Origin: DASRDE01 sp035938175
Lineage (GTDB): Bacteria > Vulcanimicrobiota > Vulcanimicrobiia > Vulcanimicrobiales > Vulcanimicrobiaceae
Length of the DNA stretch: 64,000 nt
Reading direction: 5' to 3'
NCBI GenBank assembly: GCA_035938175.1
Contig: DASZHD010000038.1
Coordinates: 26,474 to 90,473 of the forward strand
The first letter of the stretch is position 1; each line of letters opens with the position of its first letter. Position numbers and translations under genes: made by a program. The notes under the pieces were generated by a model. It was not told where the DNA came from and did not search any database. It saw only the letters and a list, made by a program, of their open reading frames with translations. Below, one piece after another: positions 42,791 through 51,530 of the stretch.

Positions 42791-44134
42791 TTGAACAAAC
42801 TCAATACGCTCCTTGCGCTGACGGCGGTGAGCTTTTTGCTCACCGCCTGCAGCCAAGGCAATTCGGCTCCGCCGGCCGTTAGTTCGGTACCGGTGGGAAG
42901 TCCGAGTTATAGTCACTTGCAACTCGCCGTGGGTACGGCAAACCTCGCCGGCGTAACGACCGCAATCAACGTGGTTTCCACGTTACGTCAGCCAAACGGG
43001 TTAAGCGCCGTGCTGTTGGATACGCCTTCAATGACCGGACCGTGGACGCTGCCGGCGGCAGCGCCCGCGGGCGGCGGTCCCGACGCGTATGCGACGATCG
43101 CCGACGGCGGCCCGAGTTTGCAAGACATCGCAAGCAATGCAGTGACGGGAACGCCGCTCACGGTACATCTCGGCGCTCCCGCATGCGACGCGAGCGGCGC
43201 GGTCGCCGCACCGTTCGCGCAATGTCCGGCCGGTATAACTCCCGACACGACGACGTTCGGTCAGAGCGGCGGCGTCTTCGGGATGGGATTTCAGCCGGCC
43301 AATTCCACTACGAACACTACGGCAACGTCCTACGTCCCATATGCGCAGCCGATCTTCGGCACGAAAGCCGTTACGGCAACGCTTGGATTCACCGCATTCG
43401 GCGGACCGCCCGCGTTTCACGACAGCGTCAGCAACATGGGATGGCGCGACGGTTTGCATAATCTCGGCTCGGGCGTTCTCGGGTGGAACGAAGGAATAAA
43501 CGTCATCGAGCTTGCCGCGGCACCGGGCGCCGGCACGTACACGTTGAACGTTTCGATTCCAACCGGGCAAAATCAAAACGGGCAATCGTCGTTTGCCGCG
43601 GTCACAGCGAATGCGTCGCTCAATCCGGCAAAAACACTGCCGGCGCTCGCCGCGCCAACGTTGACGCCCGACGGTGCCGGCGGCGGTTCGGTAAGCGTCG
43701 TGCTTCCAGCGGGCGCTAGCGAAGGCTACGTCCAGATTACCGATCAGGGTCCGAACGGCCACGCCGGAGCCTCCGACGGTTCCGGTGCCAATTGCCAGGG
43801 GGCGTTAGGGACGGTAGCGTTTCCGGTTTACTATACAATCTTGGTGAACAAATCGGGAACGTACACGCTGCCTGATACGGACGGACCCAACACGACGCAA
43901 GGCGGACCTTCGACTCTTACGCCGAGTCCGTCGATATGCACGGCGGCTCAAAACACCAAAGCGCTGGGTGCAAGCGCACCTGGCGACACGTATACCGTGC
44001 AATTCATTGCGATGGATTATCCATTGTTCGAAGCCTCGTATCCCAACAACGCCTCACAGGCTCCGGCGCTGGTTGGAGCTGCCGGGCAGGACGACATTAC
44101 AATATCTCCGGTTACGACGGCGGTTTCGCCCTAA
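42791..44134 (+). CDS. lipoprotein cotranscribed with the TonB receptor
   Basis: 447 residues from a TTG with GGAGG 6 nt upstream. Lipobox LTAC. The mature protein is rich in Gly, Ala, Thr and Pro, with beta-rich segments (GTYTLNVSIPTGQNQNGQ, GTYTLPDTDGPN) and several Cys. I do not recognise a family. Its position directly after the TonB receptor suggests a surface partner that captures the receptor's ligand. A terminator follows. Confidence 0.8.
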   Translation: MNKLNTLLALTAVSFLLTACSQGNSAPPAVSSVPVGSPSYSHLQLAVGTANLAGVTTAINVVSTLRQPNGLSAVLLDTPSMTGPWTLPAAAPAGGGPDAYATIADGGPSLQDIASNAVTGTPLTVHLGAPACDASGAVAAPFAQCPAGITPDTTTFGQSGGVFGMGFQPANSTTNTTATSYVPYAQPIFGTKAVTATLGFTAFGGPPAFHDSVSNMGWRDGLHNLGSGVLGWNEGINVIELAAAPGAGTYTLNVSIPTGQNQNGQSSFAAVTANASLNPAKTLPALAAPTLTPDGAGGGSVSVVLPAGASEGYVQITDQGPNGHAGASDGSGANCQGALGTVAFPVYYTILVNKSGTYTLPDTDGPNTTQGGPSTLTPSPSICTAAQNTKALGASAPGDTYTVQFIAMDYPLFEASYPNNASQAPALVGAAGQDDITISPVTTAVSP

Positions 44135-44159
44135 GAACGGTACGGCGAACCGCAACGAA

Positions 44160-44198
44160 GGGCGCATTTGTCTCCCACGAGCAAATGCGCCCGTTTTT
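44160..44198 (+). terminator. intrinsic terminator of the TonB receptor operon
   Basis: GGGCGCATTTG (44160-44170) and CAAATGCGCCC (44182-44192) form a perfect 11-bp stem with an 11-nt loop, followed by GTTTTTG. Confidence 0.93.
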
Positions 44199-44292
44199 GT
44201 TCTATTTGATATTCGGCGATGCAATATTCTTTCAAGACACCGCGTGGTGTAATGGCGTATACTGTATGCGTTCAGGCTTTGGTCTGCAACAT

Positions 44293-44341
44293 CAACAGGG
44301 CAATCGAGGTGCGCTTTAACAGCCGCCTCGATTTCCTGTTG
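44293..44341. other. long imperfect hairpin between convergent operons
   Basis: The left arm (44293-44313) and right arm (44324-44341) pair over about 18 bp (CAACAGG and AATCGAGG against CCTCGATT and CCTGTTG) with a 10-nt loop. No T run follows on either strand. It lies just beyond the YciI stop on the minus strand. It could stabilise that mRNA's 3' end or belong to a small RNA; a TATACT box lies upstream on the plus strand. Confidence 0.5.
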
Positions 44342-44349
44342 CAAGCGTA

Positions 44350-44673
44350 TTAGGCGTCGTACTGACCGGCTTCGTACAACGCGAGGCGAAGCGGATAGAT
44401 CTCGAACGCCATCGTGCCGGACGATACGGCGGGATCGCCTTTGAGAAGTTCTTCCGCCTCTTCCACACCGTTTGCGCGAACGATCAGAATCCCGAACGTG
44501 CCAGGCTCGATTGGAACCGGCCCGGCAAGGATCAACCGGCGCTGCTCCATCCGCCCTTTCCAATAACTAAAGTGCGCCCGCATCACTTCGGCTTCGACAG
44601 GTGTGGTAGTACTTACAAAATTGGCGCGCGTGGGATGTATGCGGACGAGATATGTCAGTTCAGGCAACCTCAA
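44350..44673 (-). CDS. YciI-like family protein
   Basis: 107 residues. I chose the TTG at 44673, which overlaps the DJ-1 gene stop (TTGA), because the first beta-strand LTYLVRIHPTR is part of the YciI fold; an ATG further in would lose it. The core (RAHFSYWKGRMEQRRLILAG, VRANGVEEAEELLKGDPAV) fits YciI/YCII domains, ferredoxin-like dimers with a suspected enzymatic His/Asp pair. Coupled with the DJ-1 gene. Confidence 0.75.
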   Translation of the reverse strand: MRLPELTYLVRIHPTRANFVSTTTPVEAEVMRAHFSYWKGRMEQRRLILAGPVPIEPGTFGILIVRANGVEEAEELLKGDPAVSSGTMAFEIYPLRLALYEAGQYDA

Positions 44674-45434
44674 GCAGGCCGAGGCGTGTCCGTTGAGAGC
44701 TCCGTGTAAAATTTCACCCGTTGCGACTCGGAATCTCCGTAGTACCGGTCGACGATTCGAAGCGCAAGGTCCATGCCGGAAGCCTCTCCGCCGGCGGTAA
44801 TGATGCGTCCGCGGTCCTCCTCGACCCAGCGTGGTCCGCGCAGCCACTGAACCTTGGGAAATTGCTTTGCGAGTACGTCGTAGAAATCGTGGTGCGTCGT
44901 CGCTTTGCGCCCGTCGAGCATGCCGGCCCGTGCGGGGAAGTACGCGCCCACGCAAACCGACGCGACGATGTCGCATTTCGGTGCGGCGGACTTCAACCAC
45001 GCAAGCAATTCGGGGCTGTCGGGCTGAGCGCCGACGAGGATCACGTTCGGCTGCGGCGCATCGCGAAACGAGTAGTCCGGGATCACTTTCATCGCTCCGG
45101 AAACAGTGAGCGGTTTTCGGTCCTTCGATACGATAAACGTGTGAAAACCCTCCGCGATGGGATTCGCCGGCGAGTCACCGTCGTAGGAAGACGACAAAAT
45201 CACGTTCGAGAGCACTTGCCACGGGCCGGCAAAGTCGATCAACGTGGCGGAATCGCTTACGGCAACCGCAACGCGCACGGGACGTGCTCCCGGCGATCGC
45301 GTGAGCACTAACGCGTCGCGCGCAGCGACGGGCGTACCGGAATCAAGACGCATCGTCTGTGACAGCACCGTTTGCGACGCGGCGCCTACGGCTAGACAGC
45401 TCATGCCGGAAGTGATGAGTGCTCGTCGATTCAT
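44670..45434 (-). CDS. exported DJ-1/PfpI-family protein
   Basis: 254 residues. The N-terminus MNRRALITSGMSCLAVGAAS looks like a Tat or Sec signal. The GATase1-like fold follows from about residue 52 (PVRVAVAVSDSATLIDFAGP). The nucleophile elbow is IVASVCVGAYF with Cys161, followed by ATTHHDFYD with His181, as in the DJ-1/PfpI group that also forms the N-terminal part of some AraC regulators. Here there is no DNA-binding domain. Secreted members may act as glyoxalases, hydratases or chaperones; which is unclear. Confidence 0.82.
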   Translation of the reverse strand: MNRRALITSGMSCLAVGAASQTVLSQTMRLDSGTPVAARDALVLTRSPGARPVRVAVAVSDSATLIDFAGPWQVLSNVILSSSYDGDSPANPIAEGFHTFIVSKDRKPLTVSGAMKVIPDYSFRDAPQPNVILVGAQPDSPELLAWLKSAAPKCDIVASVCVGAYFPARAGMLDGRKATTHHDFYDVLAKQFPKVQWLRGPRWVEEDRGRIITAGGEASGMDLALRIVDRYYGDSESQRVKFYTELSTDTPRPA

Positions 45435-45599
45435 GGCGTTCAGCTCCCGTCTCGATCATATCGCCCGCGCGCGGCGGCGTCTATACCATTCACTGCATTT
45501 GAAGCAGCGCTCGCTGCAATTCAGGGAACATCAAAAAGAATATCAAATGTACTTGCCAAAAAGGAAACCGCGATCCTCGTACGCTATCTCTTCGGCGAT

Positions 45600-47471
45600 G
45601 TGAGCAAGCATTCGTTAAGACAAGCGATAGCCGTCTCAATGGTGTCGACTATTTTTGCGGCGTGTTATCCGAACGGTCCGCATCCCTCAATCGACGCCAA
45701 ATCAGGCGAGATACTCAAACAATCTCAAACGGCGATGGGCATCGCCTCGTTGCATGGAGTACGGTTCGTAAAATTTTCCGCGCGCGTGTCCGCTTTCGGG
45801 CTTTCGGGCAACGGCACGCAGTGGACCGATTTGCAATCGGGGCACTTCGCTGAATTCTTTCAGCTTCCGCCGCTTGCCCAGGACGACGGCTACGACGGCA
45901 CGTCGGTCTGGAGCCGCGATTACTCGGGTTTAGTAGCAGATGACGGCAGCGTTGCGGGCCGCTCGCAAGAAATCAACACGGCCTACGTAGGCGCGTATGG
46001 CCCCTGGATGCCCAATGCAGCGGGCGCGGAGGTCCACTTTGAAGGCGTACGGAGCAGTGGATCCCGGAGCTACGACCTGCTGCGCGCCGTTCCGCCCGGG
46101 TCGCGCGTTGCGATCGATCTCTGGTTCGATTCCCGCACGCACCTTCTCAACCGCTGGGTTCAACGCATTGGCCCGCTCGTTCAAACTACGACGTTTGCCG
46201 ATTACCGCCGCACCGGCGGATTACTCGTTCCGCGTGCGGTGCACGAGCATTCCAGCGACGGGAATGACTCCACGTTAACGATTGCCGCGGTTTCTTTGAA
46301 TCCCCCGAATGCACTGCGGCAGCTGTCGCGACCCGAATCGACTGTGCGCGATTTTTCGATTCTGAACGGAGCAAGCAGCACCAGCGTGCCGTTCGATCTG
46401 GTCGAGAACCACGTGTACATACAAGGCAGGCTCAATGGAAAGGGACCGTACCGCTTCATCTTCGATACGGGTGGGCAGAACATCATCGACCCCGCGGTTC
46501 TTCGCGATCTGGCAGCCGCGGCACGGGGAACCGCCCAACAAACCGGCGTCGGGGCGAGCACCGAATCGTCGAGTTTCGCGCGTATCAAGTCGTTGGAAAT
46601 CGGCAGCGCGGTGGTTCGCGATCAAGTATTCACCGTTCTTCCGGTGCGCGGCGGGTTCGGGATAACGGCCGGCGCGCCGGTCGACGGCGTCGTCGGATGG
46701 GAAGTCCTTTCGCGATTCGTGACGACGTTCGATTACGCAAATCACCGCGTCGCACTCGCTCTTCGCACCGAAAACGGGCCGGCTGACCCGGACGCGATCC
46801 CCTTTGTCTTCAACAGTCAGCAACCGCAGGTCGCGTGCAACGTAAGCGGCGTCGTATCCGATTGCACGATCGATACGGGTGCCCGCAACAGCGTTACGAT
46901 TTATAGCCCGTTTGCGCACGACCATCCCGCTATCGTTCCGGCCCGTACCACGTCGCCGGGCGTGAACGGCTTTGGCGTCGGAGGCCCGGCGGTCGGACGC
47001 TTAGGCCGCCTGCAGAGTCTTCGCATCGGCCCGTTCACATTTCACGGGCTCGTAGCGGACTTCTCCGATGAAAGAACCGGTGCGCTTGCAGTGCCGTTCG
47101 TCGCGGCGAATATCGGCGGGAACCTGCTTCGGCGATTCGCGGTTACGTTCGACTACCGGCGTCAAGTCATGACGTTACGGCCGAACCGCACCCTGGCGCA
47201 GCCGGATTTCTACGACCGATCGGGCTTATTCATCATTCGAAAAGACGGTGAGGTTACCGTAGCCGATGCCCGGCCGGGCACACCGGCGGCTTCGGCGCAC
47301 ATCGCCAAAGGCGACACGATACGCGCGATCGACGGTAAGCCGGCGCGTGACCTTTCGCTCGAGGATGTTCGACGCGCCTTTCTTGCACCCAGCGGCACAC
47401 CGATTGTCCTGACCATCTTTTCTAAACGGGGCGTGCGTTCGGTGAAGCTGGTTCTGCGCGACTATGTCTAG
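45600..47471 (+). CDS. lipoprotein with duplicated retropepsin-like domains and a PDZ domain
   Basis: 623 residues, GTG start, lipobox-like FAAC with Cys22. After an N-terminal region resembling outer-membrane carrier-like domains (residues 30-230), there are two aspartyl-protease-like halves: FIFDTGGQN with Asp289 and CTIDTGARN with Asp425. A PDZ domain ends the protein (ADARPGTPAASAHIAKGD, IRAIDGKPARDLSLEDV). Two DTG motifs on one chain could form a single pepsin-like site. Lipid anchor and PDZ suggest a periplasmic or surface protease. Confidence 0.85.
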   Translation: MSKHSLRQAIAVSMVSTIFAACYPNGPHPSIDAKSGEILKQSQTAMGIASLHGVRFVKFSARVSAFGLSGNGTQWTDLQSGHFAEFFQLPPLAQDDGYDGTSVWSRDYSGLVADDGSVAGRSQEINTAYVGAYGPWMPNAAGAEVHFEGVRSSGSRSYDLLRAVPPGSRVAIDLWFDSRTHLLNRWVQRIGPLVQTTTFADYRRTGGLLVPRAVHEHSSDGNDSTLTIAAVSLNPPNALRQLSRPESTVRDFSILNGASSTSVPFDLVENHVYIQGRLNGKGPYRFIFDTGGQNIIDPAVLRDLAAAARGTAQQTGVGASTESSSFARIKSLEIGSAVVRDQVFTVLPVRGGFGITAGAPVDGVVGWEVLSRFVTTFDYANHRVALALRTENGPADPDAIPFVFNSQQPQVACNVSGVVSDCTIDTGARNSVTIYSPFAHDHPAIVPARTTSPGVNGFGVGGPAVGRLGRLQSLRIGPFTFHGLVADFSDERTGALAVPFVAANIGGNLLRRFAVTFDYRRQVMTLRPNRTLAQPDFYDRSGLFIIRKDGEVTVADARPGTPAASAHIAKGDTIRAIDGKPARDLSLEDVRRAFLAPSGTPIVLTIFSKRGVRSVKLVLRDYV

Positions 47472-47489
47472 GCCGGTAACGACTTCTTA

Positions 47490-48566
47490 TTATGAGCGGG
47501 TCAACGTCAGCAGCGAGCCGTAGGCGTTGTTCCCGTACTGAAGGTCCGCCGCGTCCCACAGCGTGCGGACGGGCTTTACGCCGAGCCCGTTTGCATCGGC
47601 GGCGAACACGTCGATATGGCCCTTAAGCGCTACGTACAACTGACCGGCGTTGTTGGTTGCTATGGACGAGACCGCTGTGTTCGTAGTGAAACCGATCGCG
47701 CGCGAATAGTGCGTCAGCCCCGATTGAGCCGCCGGTGCATACGCGAAGATCGGGTTCGTGTCCAGGCCGCCGGCAAGGTAGAGCGTCCCCTTACCATCGA
47801 CGGCTATGCTCGAGGGCGGCACTTCGGGTAACGACGTGTCGGTAAAACTGCGCAGGAGCTTCGCATGCCCGGCGGCGTCAACCGAGTACTGTGAAACGCC
47901 GTGCCACGCATTTCCGTGCTCGACTACACCGGCCAGCACGTACAAAATTCCACCCGGGCCGACACACACGTTGAGCGGTCTTGCATCGAGCGGCCCCATG
48001 GGCGTCGCCAAAATCGGCACGAACCCGGCGTTCGCATGAGCGGATCCCTGCTTTAGAATAGGAAAGCGCAGCACCCGTGAGTCCGGACCATCCGAAATGA
48101 AGAAATTGCCGCGGTTATCCGGCGCAAATCCCACCACATACCCCGACAGCAACTTTTGGGGCAGATCGACGACGTGCTGGGGCGCTGCATTACCCGTGGC
48201 GTTCGGCCCGAACTCGAGCAGGCGAAGCGGCGAACCCACGATCGCATAGATCTCGCCGGAGGAATCGACGCCGGCGGAGTTTCCCCATGCAAGCGTTGTT
48301 TTCGCTCCCCGAAGCAGCCGGCTGGGCTCTACGTGGCCGGAAGATGCAGCGGAAAAGATCCCAATCGACGGAGTTCCGTTGGGCGAGAATGCGATCAGGT
48401 TCTGCCCGGTATTGCGCGCTGCGTCGGCCATGGGGCGTGACTGAAGCGGCATCGAGCTCGGAATCCCCGCGCGACCGCACGATGCGAGCGCTGCCGAAGC
48501 GATTGCGGAGACGAGACACACCCTAAGCGTCCTGACTGTAGTTGAGGAAATCATGGCTCGAATCAT
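47490..48566 (-). CDS. beta-propeller lipoprotein
   Basis: About 358 residues; the ATG at 48566 or 48554 gives a signal with lipobox LASC. Blades: GEIYAIVGSPLRLLEFGP, GNFFISDGPDSRVLRFP, GILYVLAG, GTLYLAGGLDTNPIFAY and GQLYVALKGHIDVFA, NHL/SMP-30-like. The open frame continues upstream to 48827 but those residues look non-coding. No ribosome-binding site decides between the two ATGs. Convergent with the aspartyl protease gene. Confidence 0.78.
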   Translation of the reverse strand: MIRAMISSTTVRTLRVCLVSAIASAALASCGRAGIPSSMPLQSRPMADAARNTGQNLIAFSPNGTPSIGIFSAASSGHVEPSRLLRGAKTTLAWGNSAGVDSSGEIYAIVGSPLRLLEFGPNATGNAAPQHVVDLPQKLLSGYVVGFAPDNRGNFFISDGPDSRVLRFPILKQGSAHANAGFVPILATPMGPLDARPLNVCVGPGGILYVLAGVVEHGNAWHGVSQYSVDAAGHAKLLRSFTDTSLPEVPPSSIAVDGKGTLYLAGGLDTNPIFAYAPAAQSGLTHYSRAIGFTTNTAVSSIATNNAGQLYVALKGHIDVFAADANGLGVKPVRTLWDAADLQYGNNAYGSLLTLTRS

Positions 48567-48771
48567 AGCACGCAAGCAGCGAAGGGTATTCAAAAAACAT
48601 CTATCGCGCCGCGGCCGCTGAAGCGTACCTTCGCCGCTGCAACGATCGATTCGCTTTGGGACAGCTGAACACTGCGATTGGCAAGCATCCGTACGAGAAA
48701 TCGTGTGTAGAGTCTGCGTCCTCGTACCATTCGAGATGCGCTCGAAATTTGCAGCCGCGCTGACCGTACGG

Positions 48772-49359
48772 TTAGCCTGGGCTCTTCGTGTAGATCCCGT
48801 CGAAGAGGTCGGACCATGACTTACCATTGTCTTCCGATGACGTCCAGTGCTGACGGACAGAACCGTCAGCCTGAGGTGTCCACTCGATCCGTTGCAGCTG
48901 CATTTTGCCGTCGTTCCCCGGCGCCATTCCGGTCATAACCATGCTATGTCCGGTGAGTCCGCCGTTCAGAACGAGCAGGTAGCCATTGCTGTCGACCCAC
49001 GTCTGATGCCACCGGCGGCTGGACGAGTCGTAGATGTTGAAACTCATTCCGCGAGTGCCGCGTCTTCCCACCCAGTGCTCCTGGAGAACGCACGTATTCA
49101 GTTCGCGCGTAATGTCGTTCGTGCCGGCAAAATGGTGCGAGCGGCGATCGCTGACGGACCATTTACCGATCCAGAAATCGAACTGATGGTATTCCGGAGC
49201 GGTGCACGCCGTTGCTGGTGCCGATAAGACGAACGGAGCCCGTGATGCGAGCACCGACGCAAATACGGCGAGGGCGAGAGCGATTCGAAGCGCGTGTTTA
49301 GAGGCTGTGCTGCTACTCACACGCAGAGTATACGTCGCTCGCGACAGCAAGCGCTTCAA
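48772..49359 (-). CDS. secreted DUF1579-like protein
   Basis: 195 residues from TTG (a GTG at 49320 would give 182). A signal peptide is followed by CTAPEYHQFDFWIGKWSVSD and, near the end, DGSVRQHWTSSEDNGKSWSD. The same pattern, HLLDFWVGKWDV and STDGGATWHSGFDAIY, appears in the plus-strand gene at 50917. Both belong with the secreted lipocalin-like proteins that share the F-D-FW-GKW motif. Function unknown. Confidence 0.75.
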   Translation of the reverse strand: MKRLLSRATYTLRVSSSTASKHALRIALALAVFASVLASRAPFVLSAPATACTAPEYHQFDFWIGKWSVSDRRSHHFAGTNDITRELNTCVLQEHWVGRRGTRGMSFNIYDSSSRRWHQTWVDSNGYLLVLNGGLTGHSMVMTGMAPGNDGKMQLQRIEWTPQADGSVRQHWTSSEDNGKSWSDLFDGIYTKSPG

Positions 49360-49413
49360 AATTTCTCACAGTGAGATTCCGTTCCCGACATAGTCCGCCG
49401 CCCGGCGAGACTA

Positions 49414-50778
49414 CTACCTGCGAATCCGGCGCTTGATCGTGGCAAACCCTATCTCGCTCTTAAGGTCGTCGAATAAGGGATGGATCGCAATGAACGGCAG
49501 CCACGGGTCGGAGTCGTCGCATGCCGCATGCAGCGCAGCCAGTGCGGACGGTGCATCGCCCAGCCCCGTCAACACCAGGGCACGATTGAATTGCGAGATC
49601 AGACGTCCCTCACCGGGCTTTTCTAGAAACGCGAGCTTCTCGAGCGCAGCGTCTCGCCGGCCGGACCGCGCCAGCCCGTATCCGACGAGCGCTTCGGTTT
49701 GGATTTGATATTCCTGCGACGCTCCGCTCTCCAGAACCGTCACCGCCTCCTCCCATTCGCGTTCCATCAGCAGCACTTGACCGAGCGAAAACTTCGCCAA
49801 GGCGGACTCCGGAGCAAACTGCAGGACGTCCAAGAGTTGAGACTTTGCAGCTTCGTATGCTCGCAAATAGAAGCTTACGGCACCAAGCATCGTGTTCAGC
49901 AATACGGATGCCGGATCGATCTCCAGCGCCGCTTCGAGCTCGGCGATCGCGCGGTCCCCTTCCTCGGCAAAAAGCGCGTGCCACGCCGAAAGGAGCCGAG
50001 CCGTGATCGAATACGGCGCGATCGAAAGCGCCGCCTGATAGGCAATGCGCGCCGCATCCAAATCGCGATCGTAGAACAGCAGCACTTCCCCGAGAGCCGA
50101 ATGCGCTTCGGCGCAATTGCGGTCGATATCCAACGCTTGCAAGGCCGACTCTTTCGCCCGGGGAAACGCGTGGGATGCCGGAAGGTACAGGTACTCTCCG
50201 AGAAACGCGAAGGCTTCGGCGATTCCGACGTGGGCGGCGGCGTAATCGCGTTCGAGTTCGATCGCGCGTTTAAACAGATCGATGCTGCGCTTCATTGCCG
50301 TGCCCGTTCGCAAGCTCAAAAGGTACCTAGCGTTCCGGTACGCCTGAAACGCTTGCTCGGAAACCTTTTTTCCGGCGACGTGGACAGTCAAGCGCGGATT
50401 GGAGATGACGTCAGCGACGAATTGATACCCTTGCCCGGGTATCGTCGAGATAAACTCCGCTCCGCCGCCGTGTCGAGCGAGCACTTTTCGGACGCGATAC
50501 ACGACTTGCGCCAAGTTTGCGTCGCTGATCCCTTCGCTGGCCCAAAGATTATAGATCAGCTCGTCTTTTGTGACGATTCGGCCGGCAAAGCGCACCAAAT
50601 AGAGGAGCAGATCCAAATCCTTCGGCGTGACGGAGACGCGCACGCCCCGATAGTACAAGGCCCGCCGTCCGGACTCGAGTTGAAATCCGCCGAATTGAAA
50701 GAATGAGCGGCCTATCGATTTTTCAGATTCCGTTTCGTCGCGCAGAAGGCCGCTTCGATCGCGAGACCAAGCTGTCAT
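49414..50778 (-). CDS. OmpR-type winged-helix regulator with TPR region
   Basis: 454 residues. The N-terminal winged helix (residues about 28-125: RVSVTPKDLDLLLYLVRFAG, NLAQVVYRVRKVL, IPGQGYQFVADV) has no receiver domain. The rest is TPR repeats (AHSALGEVLLFYDRDLDAAR, IAELEAALEIDPASVLLNTM). No transmembrane helix, so a soluble regulator rather than CadC-like. It is flanked by two related secreted proteins, one on each side, and is divergent from the gene at 50917, a likely target. Confidence 0.87.
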   Translation of the reverse strand: MTAWSRDRSGLLRDETESEKSIGRSFFQFGGFQLESGRRALYYRGVRVSVTPKDLDLLLYLVRFAGRIVTKDELIYNLWASEGISDANLAQVVYRVRKVLARHGGGAEFISTIPGQGYQFVADVISNPRLTVHVAGKKVSEQAFQAYRNARYLLSLRTGTAMKRSIDLFKRAIELERDYAAAHVGIAEAFAFLGEYLYLPASHAFPRAKESALQALDIDRNCAEAHSALGEVLLFYDRDLDAARIAYQAALSIAPYSITARLLSAWHALFAEEGDRAIAELEAALEIDPASVLLNTMLGAVSFYLRAYEAAKSQLLDVLQFAPESALAKFSLGQVLLMEREWEEAVTVLESGASQEYQIQTEALVGYGLARSGRRDAALEKLAFLEKPGEGRLISQFNRALVLTGLGDAPSALAALHAACDDSDPWLPFIAIHPLFDDLKSEIGFATIKRRIRR

Positions 50779-50857
50779 GTACCTATCCTCTAAACGCGCC
50801 CATATGTTCTATAGCGCGTGGCCCCCGGATAGTGACTGCCACACCACTGACAGATCT

Positions 50858-50885
50858 TTGATCCACACGGGCCGCGTCGTATAAT
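50858..50885 (+). promoter_or_regulatory. sigma70-type promoter for the secreted protein at 50917
   Basis: TTGATC (50858-50863), a 16-nt spacer and a perfect TATAAT (50880-50885) lie 32 bp before the ATG. GAAGGA then precedes the ATG as ribosome-binding site. Confidence 0.7.
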
Positions 50886-50916
50886 AATTTGAGCGCTCAT
50901 CTTTGAAGGACGGGAA

Positions 50917-51465
50917 ATGCGTTTCTTTTCGACTACTTTGCGACGCGGAATACTCGCGTGCGCGCTTGCCTGCGCGTTAGGTCTGCATGCGGGCGCGGCC
51001 GCTTCGAACGTGGCGAGTTGCGAGCGGACACCGGAGTTCCATCTGCTGGATTTTTGGGTTGGAAAATGGGATGTGGTTTCAGGCAAAAACCACGGTCTGG
51101 ACGTGGTTGAGAAACAGCTCGACGGCTGCGCAGTTACCGAAAAATGGGACGGCGGACCGGGCGACAAGGGCTTCAGCTTGTTTTATTTCAACCGTTTCAC
51201 CCGAAAATGGACGCAGGTTTGGGTAACGAACTCCGCGACGTCGCTTGGCGGTCTCAAAGAGAAGTACTTTGTCGGCTCGCCAGTACCCGGTGCCGTGCGC
51301 TTCCAAGGTACGCTTCCGGGCTTGTATCGCGGAAAGTACGTGCTCGACCGTACTACGCTGACCCCGATGCCGAATGGACGCGTTCATCAAGTGATAGAAA
51401 CCTCAACCGACGGCGGGGCAACGTGGCATTCCGGCTTCGACGCAATCTACGTTCCGATGAAATAG
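50917..51465 (+). CDS. secreted DUF1579-like protein
   Basis: 182 residues with a signal peptide (ILACALACALGLHAGAAA). The mature protein starts CERTPEFHLLDFWVGKWDVV and has GFSLFYFNRFTRKWTQVWV, the F-D/L-FW-GKW pattern shared with the protein at 48772-49359. It is divergent from the winged-helix/TPR regulator and has its own clear promoter. Function unknown; a lipocalin-like ligand binder is possible. Confidence 0.8.
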   Translation: MRFFSTTLRRGILACALACALGLHAGAAASNVASCERTPEFHLLDFWVGKWDVVSGKNHGLDVVEKQLDGCAVTEKWDGGPGDKGFSLFYFNRFTRKWTQVWVTNSATSLGGLKEKYFVGSPVPGAVRFQGTLPGLYRGKYVLDRTTLTPMPNGRVHQVIETSTDGGATWHSGFDAIYVPMK

Positions 51466-51466
51466 A

Positions 51467-51524
51467 CCGGCCGACTCGCCGCGACGCTTATCGTCGCCGT
51501 CACAGAGAGTCGTTGCGCGGCCGG
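51467..51524. terminator. nested hairpins between convergent genes
   Basis: CCGGCCG (51467-51473) and CGGCCGG (51518-51524) form an outer stem, and CGACG/CGTCG around 51482-51496 an inner one. No T run. It lies between the convergent ends of the secreted protein (51465) and an M61 peptidase (51531) and may separate them. Confidence 0.4.
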
Positions 51525-51530
51525 CTACGC

